Shown: one piece after another, positions 32,389 through 44,883 of the stretch
How the letters are laid out: each line of letters begins with the position of its first letter
Numbering within the stretch: position 1 is the stretch's first letter
Assembly (NCBI RefSeq): GCF_033439725.1
Contig: NW_026944383.1
Coordinates: 5,642,001 to 5,706,000, forward strand
Length of the DNA: 64,000 nucleotides
Origin: Neurospora tetraspora
Lineage: Eukaryota > Ascomycota > Sordariomycetes > Sordariales > Sordariaceae
Direction: 5' to 3'
Program-made: the position numbers and the translations under genes
Notes under the pieces: model-generated
The model's input: only the letters and a program-made list of their open reading frames with translations
What the model was told of the DNA's origin: nothing
Database searches by the model: none

Positions 32389-35300
32389 GGTTATAAGTCC
32401 GGACACGCTATACGTTCCGTAAATAATAGTTAAATCTATAATCTTTATTTACCCCCCCTTTCCTTCCTTTTTCCCTCTTATTACCTTTTGTCTTCGAAAA
32501 AAAATACTATTCGTATTCCAAAAGGATTACGCTTCTTACTCAGCGTAAATACCCCTATTAATTATAGCCGTTATATATATAGTCTATATTCGTACAAACT
32601 ATACGTACGGACCATCGTATATACAATATATATAGGAAAAACTTTGACAATTTAAAACGTAGAAATATTTTACTACGTTATAAACATATTAGATTTTTCC
32701 CAATATTTGCTATTATGGAATCTATTACATTTTACGAGAATTTATTATCTTTATCAAAAATCGTTCGATTTCTAACGTATTACGAAATTTTATTTACCTT
32801 TATATTAATAGAAGCGCAATTTATTAAATAAAGACCGCTTTCGCCCATTCCGCTATTTAATTAATACTCTATATATTCCGCTATTACTGTTGCTTCGCCG
32901 GTTATAATATTTATTATATTATTTACTATTATTTTACGTTATAATATTTATAAATTCCTTATAGGCCGGATATTAATATTTATATTTATAATTCAGCGCG
33001 ATTACTTTATATAATATTTTTAATAAAAAATATATTAATATAACTTCCGGCCGCGCCTTATAAAACTACCGTTTACCCGCCGCTATTATAATTACTGCAA
33101 TTTTCCTTATTTTTTAAAAGATATTTCTACCGTACCCCAAATCTTTTACAAATCTTTCTAAAATTTAACTTTTACCGTACTATTATTATAATTTTCTAGT
33201 ATTACTTTTTTAAACCTTATCTAAAATTTAATATTACTTTTATCCCCTAATTCTATAGAATTTTAAAGTTTTATTACTGTAATTCCTCCTTTAATTACCA
33301 CTCTTTTTTCTACTTTTCTTCTAATTCCCCCGCTGCTATATTCTAATACCTAACCCCGCCGAATATCCAAATTATAATTATACTTCATAAAAGCCTTAAT
33401 AAAATTATCGCCCTCCTAATTATCGTTAATAGAGGCGATAATTGTATTGCTTAATATTACGCCCTTACTACCTATATTTCGGCGTATTCTAAATATAACG
33501 TTATTAATAATTTTAACTCCCCTATCTATCGCCCTAATATCCCTGAATAGAAATATTACGAAAAAGTCGAAAATTAAAAGACCGAATAATACTAATAATT
33601 CAACTTCTTTATTACTAAAATCGCTATAACGACCTATAATAAATTCATGAATTATAATATAAAAATAATTGTAGAGGCTTTCCAATAGGTTTTCGACAAT
33701 TATTGCCTAAAAGATTTTAAAAACTTTATTAATATTCTAATTCGGTTTTACGCTACTACCTTCGCTATTTATAATAGTATTACTGATTACGCTAACCGGC
33801 TATAAATTATTTAATATAAATTTATTAAAATAGATCTTAATTATTACCTTCTACTTAGTTTTATAGTAATCGATTATTTTATCCGGTATTTAGGCCCCGT
33901 ATATATTACCTTCGTTCTTAAATTTAATTAAAAATATATTATCTTATTAAAATAGGACGAATTTAATAAAATTGCCCGGACCCCGGTTATATTTAGTAGG
34001 GCTAAACGTACTACTGAAGTTAAAGAAATTCTAATTAAACGCTAATAAACTAAATAATAAAGGGATAATACTAATAAATTAATATTTAATACGCCGGCCT
34101 AATTAAAAGCCTTTATAATTCAATATATAATTAAAATTATTAAAACCGTTATTAATACTAATAATAAAAGACCGTATAATATTAATAAAGAACGCTCCTA
34201 AGTACCTTATTCGGTATATAAAATATTAAACTATAGTAATTTCTATTATAATATTTAATACTCTAAATATTATAAAAACGCGAATTAGTCCGTAAATTAA
34301 AAGGATAACGACTAACCCTCTAATTCAACCGCTATACTCCTGGTAATTATTTTTACTAATAAGGAATTTGAAATTAAAATTCTAAAAGATTTATGTTCTA
34401 ACAAACGCCCCTATTATAATTAAAAAACCGGTAACCTATAATCTATTACCAATTCTTCCAAATTTATAAGCTATATAATATTCAGTTTTATTATAACCGA
34501 CCCGCCGCTTATTCTATCCCTATATCCATCCACTTATCCGTTCCTACTAATTATATATTCTTTATATATATTATTCTCTTTAATAATTTTATTATCGCTA
34601 ATATTTACCGTTTTAAATACTATACTGTTAATAGCCTTACTATTATTAATATTTATTATTTCGAATTATTTAATTGCTTTATAATTAATTATTTACTCTA
34701 ACCCTACTTATATTAATACCGTTTTAATTAATTTACTTTTTCCTGTTATAACCCTCTACTTAATTCTAAATTTATAGAACGCGTTACCGTACTATCTGCT
34801 TTAAAATTTTATTGCAAATTTCTAAATCATCTTAAATATATTATCGTTATCAATTTTAATACTATAAATCACTTCTTTTATAATAAAGTCGGTTTTAAAA
34901 GCGTTCGCCCTTGTATAGGCCTTCTTATTATAAGAATAAATAATATAAAAATTACCCTAAAGGCGATAAGTATTTATTTATTACGTATTTTTATTTATAA
35001 AGGCGATTCGTTTTATATTTTACTAGAAAATACGTACTATTTACCCCAAATTGCCTACAACCTCCTATTTATATTATAATTCGATTGTAAAGGCTTTATT
35101 ATAATATTCGGAAATGGTTTAATGATTAAGACTATATGATTAAAAGATCCGCTTTAGAAGCTTTAATACAAATAGAATATATATAGTATATTAACCAATT
35201 AATAATTAAATACTATGCTTTACTTTCGCTGTTTATACCATCGAATAAAAGAAGTTTAAAATATAATATAATCGCCTTACCTATTTTAATAAAGGAAATA

Positions 35301-38300
35301 TTATTTCCCTTTAAACGATATTTAGTAGTATTTATTCTACCCTTAATATTTATTTTTATAATAAATACGTACTAGGCCGTCTAAAATAAATTCCTCATAA
35401 AGGATTAATATATAAAGGGAGTCGACCCTTTAAATATATTTATATATATAATTATAACCCTTTTCGCTTCAAGGGTTTATAAGAATAATAGTATTAAGTT
35501 ATTATTATAAATAATTTTATATAATACGTTTAAACCTATACTATTAAGATTAAAGACGAATTTGTTCCTATAGTAAAATAATAATATAATAAATTCGATA
35601 GGTAAGAATGTAGAGTTTATTATATTTATTTTAATTGGGCTAGCGAAAATATTAATAAACGATATTAACTCTAGTATACGAACCGTTTTATATAATTAAT
35701 ATATTTGGTAATTAATTAATATAAATAAAATAATATATTAGAATGCTTTAATAGGATTTTATAAGAGCGCTTCACTACTATTTTAGAGGATAATGGCTTT
35801 AACCGTCGTTTATAACCGATCTTTCTCTAAATAATTATTTACTTAAAGAATAGGTATTTAAATAAAGTTATTAATAAAACGCTATTTAAAGTATAGAACA
35901 GCTATAAATTTAATTTATGATGTTTAAGAATTATTAGCACCCTTTATTATTATAAATTGCCAAATGCGGATTTCCTAAGGAAATTAATATTTATAACCGG
36001 CCGAAGTAAGCTATTAGGTTATAAAGGCTCGTTAAATTATATTATTCTTATAGACGGAAATAAGGTTATTTTAATTAATAATATAATTATTGACGAAACC
36101 TATATTTATATTTCGCCAAACCCTACCCTGAAATTAGTAGTTAATTTACTTTCCTTCGTTTATACGCTAAATTTTAATTTTAATACCTCTTCTATAAATT
36201 TAAACGCCTCCTTTCCTGATTTATCCAACCTAATATAAGGTTATTTAGGAGCGAACTTAAATAAACCTTCTATAAGCTTCTCCTTAATACCCCTATAGCC
36301 TCCCGTATAAATAATATTTATACTTATTGCGCTACTATTCTTACTAATACTCTTACTATTAATTTATTTATTTTTTATCTCTAACTTAGGGGGAATTTTA
36401 AATTTAGAGGGAATTTTACTAATATAATTAGGAGGAAATTCCGACGCGCCTACGCTATTTTTACCCTTATTTTAATTATCTTTTTTTCTATTATTTTCGG
36501 ATAGGTTACCTTAATTCTTATTTTAACTATTTTAATTAACCCTACTAGAACCGTCCTTACTAAGATTATCTATACTAATATTCAAGATTATTTATATCGG
36601 TAATAACTTAAGTCTTTTTAACTCCGATTATTAATGTACTATTATTAATTATTATTCCGAATTACGCCCCCCAATTCCTACTATTTTCGAACGATAATAA
36701 TTATTATTAAAAGCTATTAATAAATATATTAATATTAATTTACTAATTTTTATTACCCTTACTACCCTATTTACCCCCAAATTTAGGAATTATTGAAAAG
36801 TTATAAAACGACTAAATTAATAATATTAGTAAACCGCTATATAAGTGAAATATTAATCGCTCGTCGAGAATTAAATTTAGACCTTTATCCTTAATAGTAT
36901 TAATTATTAACTGTTAACCGGGAAGTAAATTTATAAATTTAAGACTAGTCCTAATAGCGAGGTCCTTTATTATAAGGCTCGCTAAATAGTCCGTAGCTTT
37001 AAATAATAGGAAGGGATTAATTATAATAAAATATTTGCTTCGGTTATAAGGTTTATAAATTATGAATTTATTTTCACCTTCGCCGCTAGTTTCAATTTAA
37101 AATTAGAATAAATAAATGTTTAACCCGCTTTTCTTTATAATCTAATTAGGGAAGAGATTTATGTAGAATAGCCCCCCGGTATTATTAATAATAATAAAAC
37201 CCTAATATATAAAACAAAGCGGGCCTTTATAATTTAAAATATAATTTATATATTTAGTATAATATATTTACTACCTTCCTCTATAATTTTAATTTCACCC
37301 CGCTACCCACTAATAAGGTTATTTTTAATAAAGGTATTACTTAGATCGCTATTTATATCGACAATCTATTTATTACCCGCCCTTCTAAATCTGACGTTTA
37401 AGCCCTAAAGGATATCCTTAATAAATAATTTAAAATAACCGATATAAGTCCGTATTCTTATTACTTAAATATCGTTATAATCCGTAATAGGCCAAATCGT
37501 ACCTTTAAATTTAATTAAAAGGTTTTCCTTAAAAAGGTACTTGGCAATTTCAATATATTAAATTATAATATTATTTCTACCCCTATAGATAATTATAAAA
37601 TCCCTAAGCGAGCCGACGATTTTAAAGCTTCTAATACCGATAAATATTAATATATTAATACTATCGGTTCCTTTATATATATAATGTTCGGTATATATTT
37701 GGATATTATTTTCGTAATATCCTTTTATAGTTAATACTTCGCTAAATTAACCTAATTTATATATTGATTATAAAATATATTTTTAAATACCTTCGTAGTA
37801 CTTTTACCTTTTACTTTACTTATTCCGGCCTATTTTCTATTATTTTTACTAATTATTCAAATACTAATTAGGATAGTAATACCTTTATTAAACGCTTTAT
37901 TAATAAGTATATATTCTATATTAATAGCGTAATTATTAATTAATAATTAAAATGCTAATAGACTATCGCCCTATTTATTTTACGAAGTAAAAGTTATAGT
38001 ATAAATGTAGGTAGCTAAAGAGGTAATTTAATTTAAGAGATTACTATTAAACTTATCCTTTATAGTTAATTCCGCTATTATTATCCGCTATAATAATTAC
38101 AGTATTATAGTTCTAATGAAGAACCTACAATATTATTCCTGTACGAAGTATGTTAATATCCAAAAAATATAATATAAGGAAGCGTAGGCTACTAGGAGCG
38201 TAAACTTCTAATAGGTAGCTACTAAAGAATAGGTTACTAATATCTTTATAAAAACTCTACCCCAAAGCATCTTTAAATAGTATTATTAGGCTTTAGGGTT

Positions 38301-38942
38301 ATTAAAACCTTTTACCCTATTATTACTATTAAAGACCTATTAATACTTTTTTAATCCCTAACCGCCTATTTCCCCGTATATATTCACTAAACCTTTTATA
38401 CGTAATAATTAATTCTTATACTATTTCTTTTATTTTTCGTTACTTTTATATTAAATTAATGCTTTACTTATAAATCCCATTCCCTCTAATTAAATATATA
38501 TTTATATCGACAATTTAAATTATAATTTTCTAATTTCCGCGAAATTCCCTAATATAAAAAATTTTCAAAATCGACTTACAACTATCTGAATACCTTCTAG
38601 CCCTCGTATAACTTTATAAATATATTTATTTCAACCGTTATATTAAAACGAATCGATTAATATCGCTTACATAGGCTTACGACCTCTATATTAAAAGTTC
38701 TTACAATTTTTTTTTTTAACTCACTTTTTCATTTTTATTTTCAAAACTTATTATATTTATTATTATCTTACCGTCCTTATATTAACCCTTACAACGGTAA
38801 TCCTTTTTCCTACTAAACTTTATTAATACTAACCGTATTAAGCGAGAGAGAAATATTTATAAATAACTTTACCTTTGCCGTTTTTAGCCCTCTTCACTTA
38901 TTTTCTTATTATAGGGCAATTTATATTTGGATCGAGGGGGAG

Positions 38943-39138
38943 TGTTGAAGCTATTACTATGTCTTGGTATTCTTGGTATAGGGTTGATACAATCTATATA
39001 CTTACCCTATATATAAGCTAGATTTCGTCTCCTTTCTTTATATTTCTCTTTCTCTCTCTTGAATCAATTAAGACATTTACCACCACTTTCGTCGTCTCTT
39101 ACATTTATACGTGATCACCTCCTCCGTATGGTTCAACA
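38943..39138 (+). repeat. Copia 3' LTR (196 bp)
   Basis: It begins TGTTGAAGCTATTACTATG and ends TTCAACA, giving the canonical TG...CA ends. It is less RIP-affected than the 5' LTR and so is closer to the original sequence. Confidence 0.87.
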
Positions 39139-39605
39139 CACCGGAAGTTCAAAGTACGCGAAAGAAAAAAGAAGATACGTCTGGATCCTGAGTGTACAAT
39201 AGAGGCGGCACATTGCACTACTGCTCAAGATACTTGGGACGAAGCTGAAACGAAGGAACGTATAGCTGGCTTAACAAGGAGAGATGAAATAAGAGAGGAA
39301 TATGCATGAACACCCCATTTGAATAGGTTTCGAACAATAGGAGCTTTGATGGGGCTGAAGTCAGAGAGGAGGGACACCATATTCTCTTCCTCATTTTGAA
39401 CCGCGGCTAAATCTTTCTCTCCTCCCTTCAACTTATTCATCAACCCTCACTCAACCAACTATCTCACTTTGCCTTGTCTTTGGCCTTTCCTCCTCAGTGC
39501 CTATCTACCAGTACGAAAGATCCCAAGCCAAGATGAATCAGGAAGTTCAGAACCAAGCAGCGCCAGGCCCAACTTATCGACGCGATTATCGCGACACGCC
39601 CGTTC

Positions 39606-40291
39606 ATGACTCGCGAAGACCTCGAGGAGGAGTTCACAATGTGGGATATCGAAGAGTACCAGCTTTTGACTGCCTCGGGTCTTCTTGATCCGCTGCTCAG
39701 AGCTCACGAAGGCGACGACAACGAGACCCGTGACCAAAGGGTCTAAGACTTTCTGAAGGAGTTGCGGATGTGGAGGAAGTTTTGTAAGTAGCAGATGAGG
39801 TCATGAGACTGAGTGGCAAAGAACAGGAGGTTGTGAAGAGGTACTAACGATATATACCTACCTTAGTATACCATGGCATCAGCCCGAACATGCTCGGCGG
39901 CAACGCTGGCCACGAGGACCCGAGAATTGCGGAGCTCAGAGCCCGCATCACTGAGCTCGAGAACGAAAACACCACGCTGAGAGCCGAGTTAGCCAACAAG
40001 GATGCGGAGCTAGAAGATGCTCGCGTCCAGATTGAGACCAAGGAGGCAGAGCAGGCGGCCAAGGTGGAGGAACTCGCCGCGCAAGCGGACATTTTGGCCA
40101 AAAACGCTGGAGCAGTGGAACACCAGGCTATATTTATCAAGCTACGCCGGGAAGTCGGAAGGATAGACGTGGAAGACATGGACAATGCCTATGAGTTGTT
40201 GGGAAAGGCTGTGGAGGGCGTGAACGCCGCTGCCGCATGGTTTGCGGACGAAGCGGGCGCGCCTGGCGCTGAACCTGTGGAGCTCGAATGA
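39606..40291 (+). pseudogene. Coiled-coil protein gene, probably decayed
   Basis: The first exon, ending at 39783, reads MTREDLEEEFTMWDIEEYQL and onward from 39606. It meets a TAA at 39744-39746, after which the same frame continues sensibly (DFLKELRMWRKF) to a GTAAGT donor. After an intron with a TACTAAC branch site, exon 2 (39867-40291) encodes a heptad-like coiled coil (ELRARITELENENTTLRAEL and following) and a helical C-terminus ending AEPVELE. The frame is also open upstream of 39606 back to a TGA near 39530, so the true start is unclear. A CAA-to-TAA change would fit mild RIP. Function is unknown. It could still make a short protein from exon 2 alone. Confidence 0.55.
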
Positions 40292-41257
40292 ATGAAGGGC
40301 ATCCAGCTTACGGTGGACTTTTGGTAGGCGGTTGATTGCAGGCACGGGCGTGGTGTGTGTGTGCTTCGCGGTAGAAGCAGGAGTCGGAGTTGGCAGGTTG
40401 ATGGCACATGAGGCGTCAAGGATTTGGGTGGAATGGTTTTTTCTGCTTCAGCTCTCGTTGTTTCAGTTCGGAGTTAAGATGGAAATTGGCATTGCAGGTG
40501 GTTGAGCCTGCCGGTGGTGTGTGCGTTAAAAGCAGTTCTTGCAGCTAAAAGCAATTCTCACCGCTCTGTTACGCCCTTCGTTCCTTCCTTTCTTCATCTC
40601 CTTCACGTGATAGTTCTATTTGGTACCCCTCGCAAAGCAGCGACAACTCAGAAGTCCACAGCCACTCTCCAACACTGGAAATCTCGATTTACACACCCAA
40701 AGTTGCTCAAAAATGAAGGAGAAGAGTCACATTTGGAAACGCCTGCCGCCAAAAGGCCTGACACCAAGGAAAGGGTCTTTCTCTTCGGAGTAGTCATGTC
40801 TTTCTTACCACCTCCATGTCATTTATCAAATCCACTCTGTGACATATTTCAGTACTAGTGTACCTACCTGGAATTGAAAAGCTCCCAACATGCCAGGCAC
40901 CGTACCTACCTACAAAGGTGAGTGAAGTGACCTGTGACTTTCCACCACTTTCTCTTTACATAGCTCTTGCTTCCACCCACCAATTTTCTCTTAATGTTGA
41001 CACTGCTGCCTGCCTGGCAGATTGTGGGTCACGGTCACCCTGTTGTGCAAAGCACCTCCGCCTCAGCTTTGTTCGTTTGGTAGATGGATTTCGTAGCTTA
41101 GCCACTCCTTGAGACTTACCACTTCCTCAATCCATCACCAGTTTCCAGCATCTAGGATCAGCTTCACGGCTTCAATACTTAACAGACTTCATCATCACCC
41201 AGCTAGGTAATCTTTCCTTGTCTCCTGGCCCCAGGTGCTAACTTCTTCGCTATTCCA
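40292..41257. other. Intergenic between two coiled-coil genes
   Basis: Normal-composition DNA with short frames only. It contains CTACCTACCT-type runs near 40.86-40.91 kb. Nothing else can be supported. Confidence 0.4.
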
Positions 41258-43362
41258 TTGCAACCGCAACCCGAGCCTCTACCGAAAGCTCAAGAATTTA
41301 ACCTAAGCTTCATGACACAAAGAGAACTGGAGGCTAACCGGAGAACAGTTTCACAAGTCGCCATCGCCAACACCGGCCTACAGAATACGCTTCTCCCACT
41401 TGACAACTCGGAGCGGAAGACTCTACCGGCATACCTTCAAAGTGGAAGCGAAAACGTAACGATCCGAAGCAAGTCCGTAAAACGCCACAAAAAACCTCTC
41501 GCGAAGATTCACCAGTTGTTAGGGGCCCCGATACCTCGACCGAAGGGATCGCAACAGGAAAGAGACTGAATACATCGGGGAAAGGCTGTCCAATGGCCAC
41601 GCATCCCCATGGCCGTGAGGTCGAGAATACCCTGGACAATGGATCAGCGGCCAAGGCCGAGAAGCCCGCTGAGCTTGAAGCAACTCACGACCATCCTCAA
41701 GGAGAACTGGTTACAAATCAAGATTCCTCCGCCTTGATTGCAGAGAACCAAAGGCTGAAAGCCAAGATCCAGGAGTTGTTGAAAGAACTCGAGATACAGC
41801 TTGACAATGAAGCTCGTAACTACAAGAGACTGGCCGAGATTCGTCAAAATCACACAGAGATTGAGCAAAGCCAGGCTGCTGAGCGACAAGCCGCAACGGA
41901 GAGGATTGCAATGCTGGAGGCCGAGTGTAACTTCTTGAGAGACGATAATAAGCAGATGGATATCAATCACCGTGATGCATTGTCAGCATTGGACAAATGG
42001 AAGGATCGCTACCATGACCAGCAACAAAATATGAGGGTGCTTCGAGGAAAAAGCGAGTGGTTGGAGGACCAACTGAACATTGCTCAGCACGACTTGACAA
42101 CTACAAAAACCGATGAAGCCCGCATTGCTGTCTCGGAGAGACAGGCTGTTACCGAAGAGCTCACCGAACTCAAACAAGAGTGTAAGCAGCTGAAGGATCA
42201 GCTAACTGCCACACGAAACGAACGCAATTCTGAGCAACAGGCCGCAAACAACAAGATCAGCGAGGTGTCGAAGGAGTGTGGTCGGTTGAGAAAACAGATC
42301 GATACCATACAGAGCGAGTTGGCCGCAAAAGTCGAAGAAGCCCGTGAAGCCGAGACATGGAGAGAGGCCGCAACTCGGAGGGCTGCCAAAATCGAAGAAG
42401 AACGTGAAAAGCTGAAAGAACAGGTGGCCACAGCCCAAGGAGAATTAACCACTCAGGCCAAGAAAGTTTTTGAAGCCGAGGTCAAGAAGAAAGCTGACGC
42501 CAGGAGAGTTACGGAGCTCGAGGAAGAGTGTAAATGGTGGAAGAAGGAGTTATACAACTGTAAAAACCAGTTAGACGTGGAAGGCGTATCCAAAGCGGCT
42601 TTTGGCGCCAGATTGGAGCAAGCGTCAAAGCGAATCAGAGAGTTCGAGGAAGAGTGTAATCGGCTGAAGGAGAAAATGACTGCCGACACGAAAAATGCGT
42701 CCGACCAAATCTCCGAGCTCAAGATAGAATGCCAAATGCACAGGAGGCGGGCCACCGATCTCGAACAGGAATGCCTTGGCTACAAGAAGCAAGTTGCCAT
42801 CATTGAATGTCAACTAGAGACAGCTATTGAGGAACGAAGTCAGGAACGGGTGGCAACAGCTGAGAGAAAGTTGGCTACCAAGACCGCAGAAGCTCATGAG
42901 GCCAACGTTAACCTACAGGCTGCCGGCAAGAGAGTCAACGAGCTTGAAAGATGGCATTGGAAGCGCTCGGACAACGAGATGTCTGCTCTTAAAGAACAGG
43001 TGGCAACGGCTGAGGGACAGTTGGCCACCAAGACCGAGGAAGCTCATGAGGCCAACGTCAAATTGAAGGATGCCGTCAAGAGAATCCACGAGCTTGAAAT
43101 AATGTCGAAACGCACGGAGACAGAGATCTCTACTCAAAAAACCCTGTTGTCTTTAGCAACGGCAGCCAAAGCAGCTCGTACCACCAAACTGGAGCAAGCA
43201 TCCAAGCAAATCAGGGAGCTGCAAGAACAGAATGAACATCTCCGGAAGGAACAGACTGAAACTGCTGCCGAGAAAAATCAAGCGTTAGACCAAGTTGCGA
43301 AGCTCAAGAAGGAATGCCGCCTCTACAAGGAGCAGGCCAACAAGGTCGAAGAGGAGCTATAA
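41258..43362 (+). CDS. Long coiled-coil protein, unrecognised; main frame 41593-43362, 5' end unresolved
   Basis: The main open frame from ATG 41593 encodes 589 residues. From about residue 45 it is almost entirely coiled coil (Glu, Lys, Gln, Arg, Ala) with a recurring pattern of ELEEECxxxKxQ followed by ATAExQLATKTEEAHEANV, repeated several times. This frame is open from about 41402 in a Lys/Arg/Ser-rich leader. A different frame (41258-41569, MQPQPEPLPKAQEF and onward) covers the same 5' region. Either an unseen splice or a frameshift therefore joins them near 41.40 kb. The motif resembles SMC- or myosin-tail-like scaffolds only through composition. The reading ends early at 43362, while homologous coiled-coil sequence goes on downstream in another frame, so the gene is probably truncated. 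Confidence 0.55.
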
Positions 43363-43384
43363 CGAGTAGGCCACCAGACTCTAA

Positions 43385-43837
43385 CAGGAATGCGTTGGTC
43401 AGCAGAAGCGTATTGCCACCGTTGAAAGCCAACTAAGCATAGCGATTGACTTGGAGAAGCGAAGTCATGAAGCGGAAAAGCAAGTGAAGGGATTGTCACA
43501 AAAGATCGCTGAGCTCGAAGAGGAATGTCGTCAGTACTGTCTTACCGAAACCAATGAGAGCGACATGGCTATGGTGAGGATAAGGCCCGACGCGTTTAGA
43601 GCAACGGAGGAGTTGGCAGCTCTTCGAGACGCTGTCCACAATGGATTGAGCAAAAAAGCGAAGGCGGTTAGCATGACTTGTAAGGCTATCCGGATCAGCT
43701 TTGAAGGGCAATCAAATGCAGGGGCAGGCGTGGTTTCGGCACTTCCGATGCTTTGGCATGCGGTGTCCGAGCTGGATATGGCCGTTGAGGAGGTTATGGA
43801 GCGGTTGGCATGCTTAACTAGAGGGACTATGGGGTAA
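43385..43837 (+). pseudogene. Detached 3' part of the coiled-coil gene
   Basis: After the stop at 43362 the coiled-coil pattern resumes one frame over. ECVGQQKRIATVESQL near 43388 is a clear copy of the internal repeat ECLGYKKQVAIIECQL of the main frame. It continues to a different C-terminal domain (ATEELAALRDAVHNGLSKKA to LTRGTMG) that ends at 43837. A TAA just before it (43382-43384) and the frame change separate it from the main ORF. It is likely the original C-terminus of the same gene. Confidence 0.6.
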
Positions 43838-44324
43838 CTGCTAACGGACTTAATGTGGTAGAATAAAACAGTGTTATAAGTACCTCTTAATGCTGTAACA
43901 CGTGCAACAGAAGTGCGTTGGTGATGGAAGATAGCAATATAACATTTTTTGGTCTTTGACGTGCATGTGAGACTGTGAGTATTTCATCTCTAGTGTACCT
44001 ATGATCTTGACCACAAATAGCGGCAATAACAGCCGCCACATGTCAAGTGGTTGTCTTCCACGTTTAGAAAAAAGGTAAACAAAGCAACTTCGTTAAATAC
44101 TTTACGAAAAGCACTCCCCCTGAACTGGATAGAGGTGTCGACCGGACTCTGTGATTACCTTCTAACCACCCGGCATTTGGGTTTGCACTTAATGCTTCAT
44201 ACATCTCAAAATCAGGGTAGAAACCCGAGTAGGGTACCTAGAACTAGTCTATGTCCAAGGAGAAAATCCACACTTAACCCAAATTGACAGCACGATTCTA
44301 CTTGCAGCATACTATGACAAACAA
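43838..44324. other. 3' flank and insertion target, no gene seen
   Basis: This holds the 3' flank of the coiled-coil gene and then sequence into which the Ty3 element inserted. The copy on the other side resumes at 52041. Confidence 0.5.
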
Positions 44325-44329
44325 CTTCG

Positions 44330-44652
44330 TGTGACGAACCGTTACAAGCACAGGAGTATATCGCTGGGATAATAAGAATAACGGTAGTAGTAGCCAAAAG
44401 GTACTGATCGATTGTGAAAGCTATTGCTTGCTGAAGAGCCAGTATATAAAGAGGCCTGGGAAGGCCGTCTTTATATACCGGCCTTCATGGACCCGATATA
44501 CTGGACCCGTGGACCCGAACATTCATCTCGGGTCCCCGGGGACCCGAGCCATGGACCCGGAGCTTCGGGTCCTCCCTTCGGGTCCAACCTGATTGGTCTG
44601 TTGGTTCTATCTGATCTAGCTTACATAGGTGATCTCTGATTGGATCGTAACA
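44330..44652 (-). repeat. Ty3 element 3' LTR (323 bp)
   Basis: TGTGACGAACC...GTAACA on the plus strand. It has face-to-face TATATAAAG boxes (44443-44451 on plus, 44469-44477 on minus). An array of GGACCCG/CGGGTCC motifs spans 44489-44585, including a 22-bp perfect palindrome at 44527-44548. Confidence 0.97.
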
Positions 44653-44657
44653 CGATG

Positions 44658-44668
44658 CCCCCCTCTCT
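44658..44668 (-). other. Polypurine tract
   Basis: AGAGAGGGGGG on the minus strand lies five nucleotides before the 3' LTR, where plus-strand DNA priming is expected in LTR elements. Confidence 0.75.
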
Positions 44669-44883
44669 GTGGCTTTGTCCTCAAACGCCACGATACTACC
44701 TTGGCATGTGATTGATAACCGCCGTCCCTTGTTGCGTTGCTTGGGTGCCAACAAGCCTGTTGATCGTAACCTTAATGCCTGCCGTCTCCCTTCTCCCTGA
44801 TCTCTTGCTTCCTCATCTTTCATAACCCTGTGTGATCCAGAACTTGGTGAGTCTCCTTTCTTTCCTTCACCCATCAATTTATC

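Larger units (their letters stand above)
32191..39138 (+). mobile_element. Ty1/copia LTR retrotransposon, RIP-degraded fossil
   Basis: A 6.95 kb element with LTRs at 32191-32388 and 38943-39138 and a 5-bp target duplication: CACCG on the right (39139-39143), TACCG on the left (32186-32190), again a CpA-to-TpA difference. Copia order is recognisable on the plus strand. Degraded gag- and integrase-like sequence is followed by reverse transcriptase and RNase H regions, with the RNase H end near 38.27 kb, about 0.67 kb before the right LTR. The IGS-type and RTK-type copia landmarks near 37.67 and 38.14 kb place it in Ty1/copia and not Ty3. It is thoroughly broken, with a very large number of RIP-type changes, and cannot be active. 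It lies 143 bp to the right of the MULE target duplication. Confidence 0.82.
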
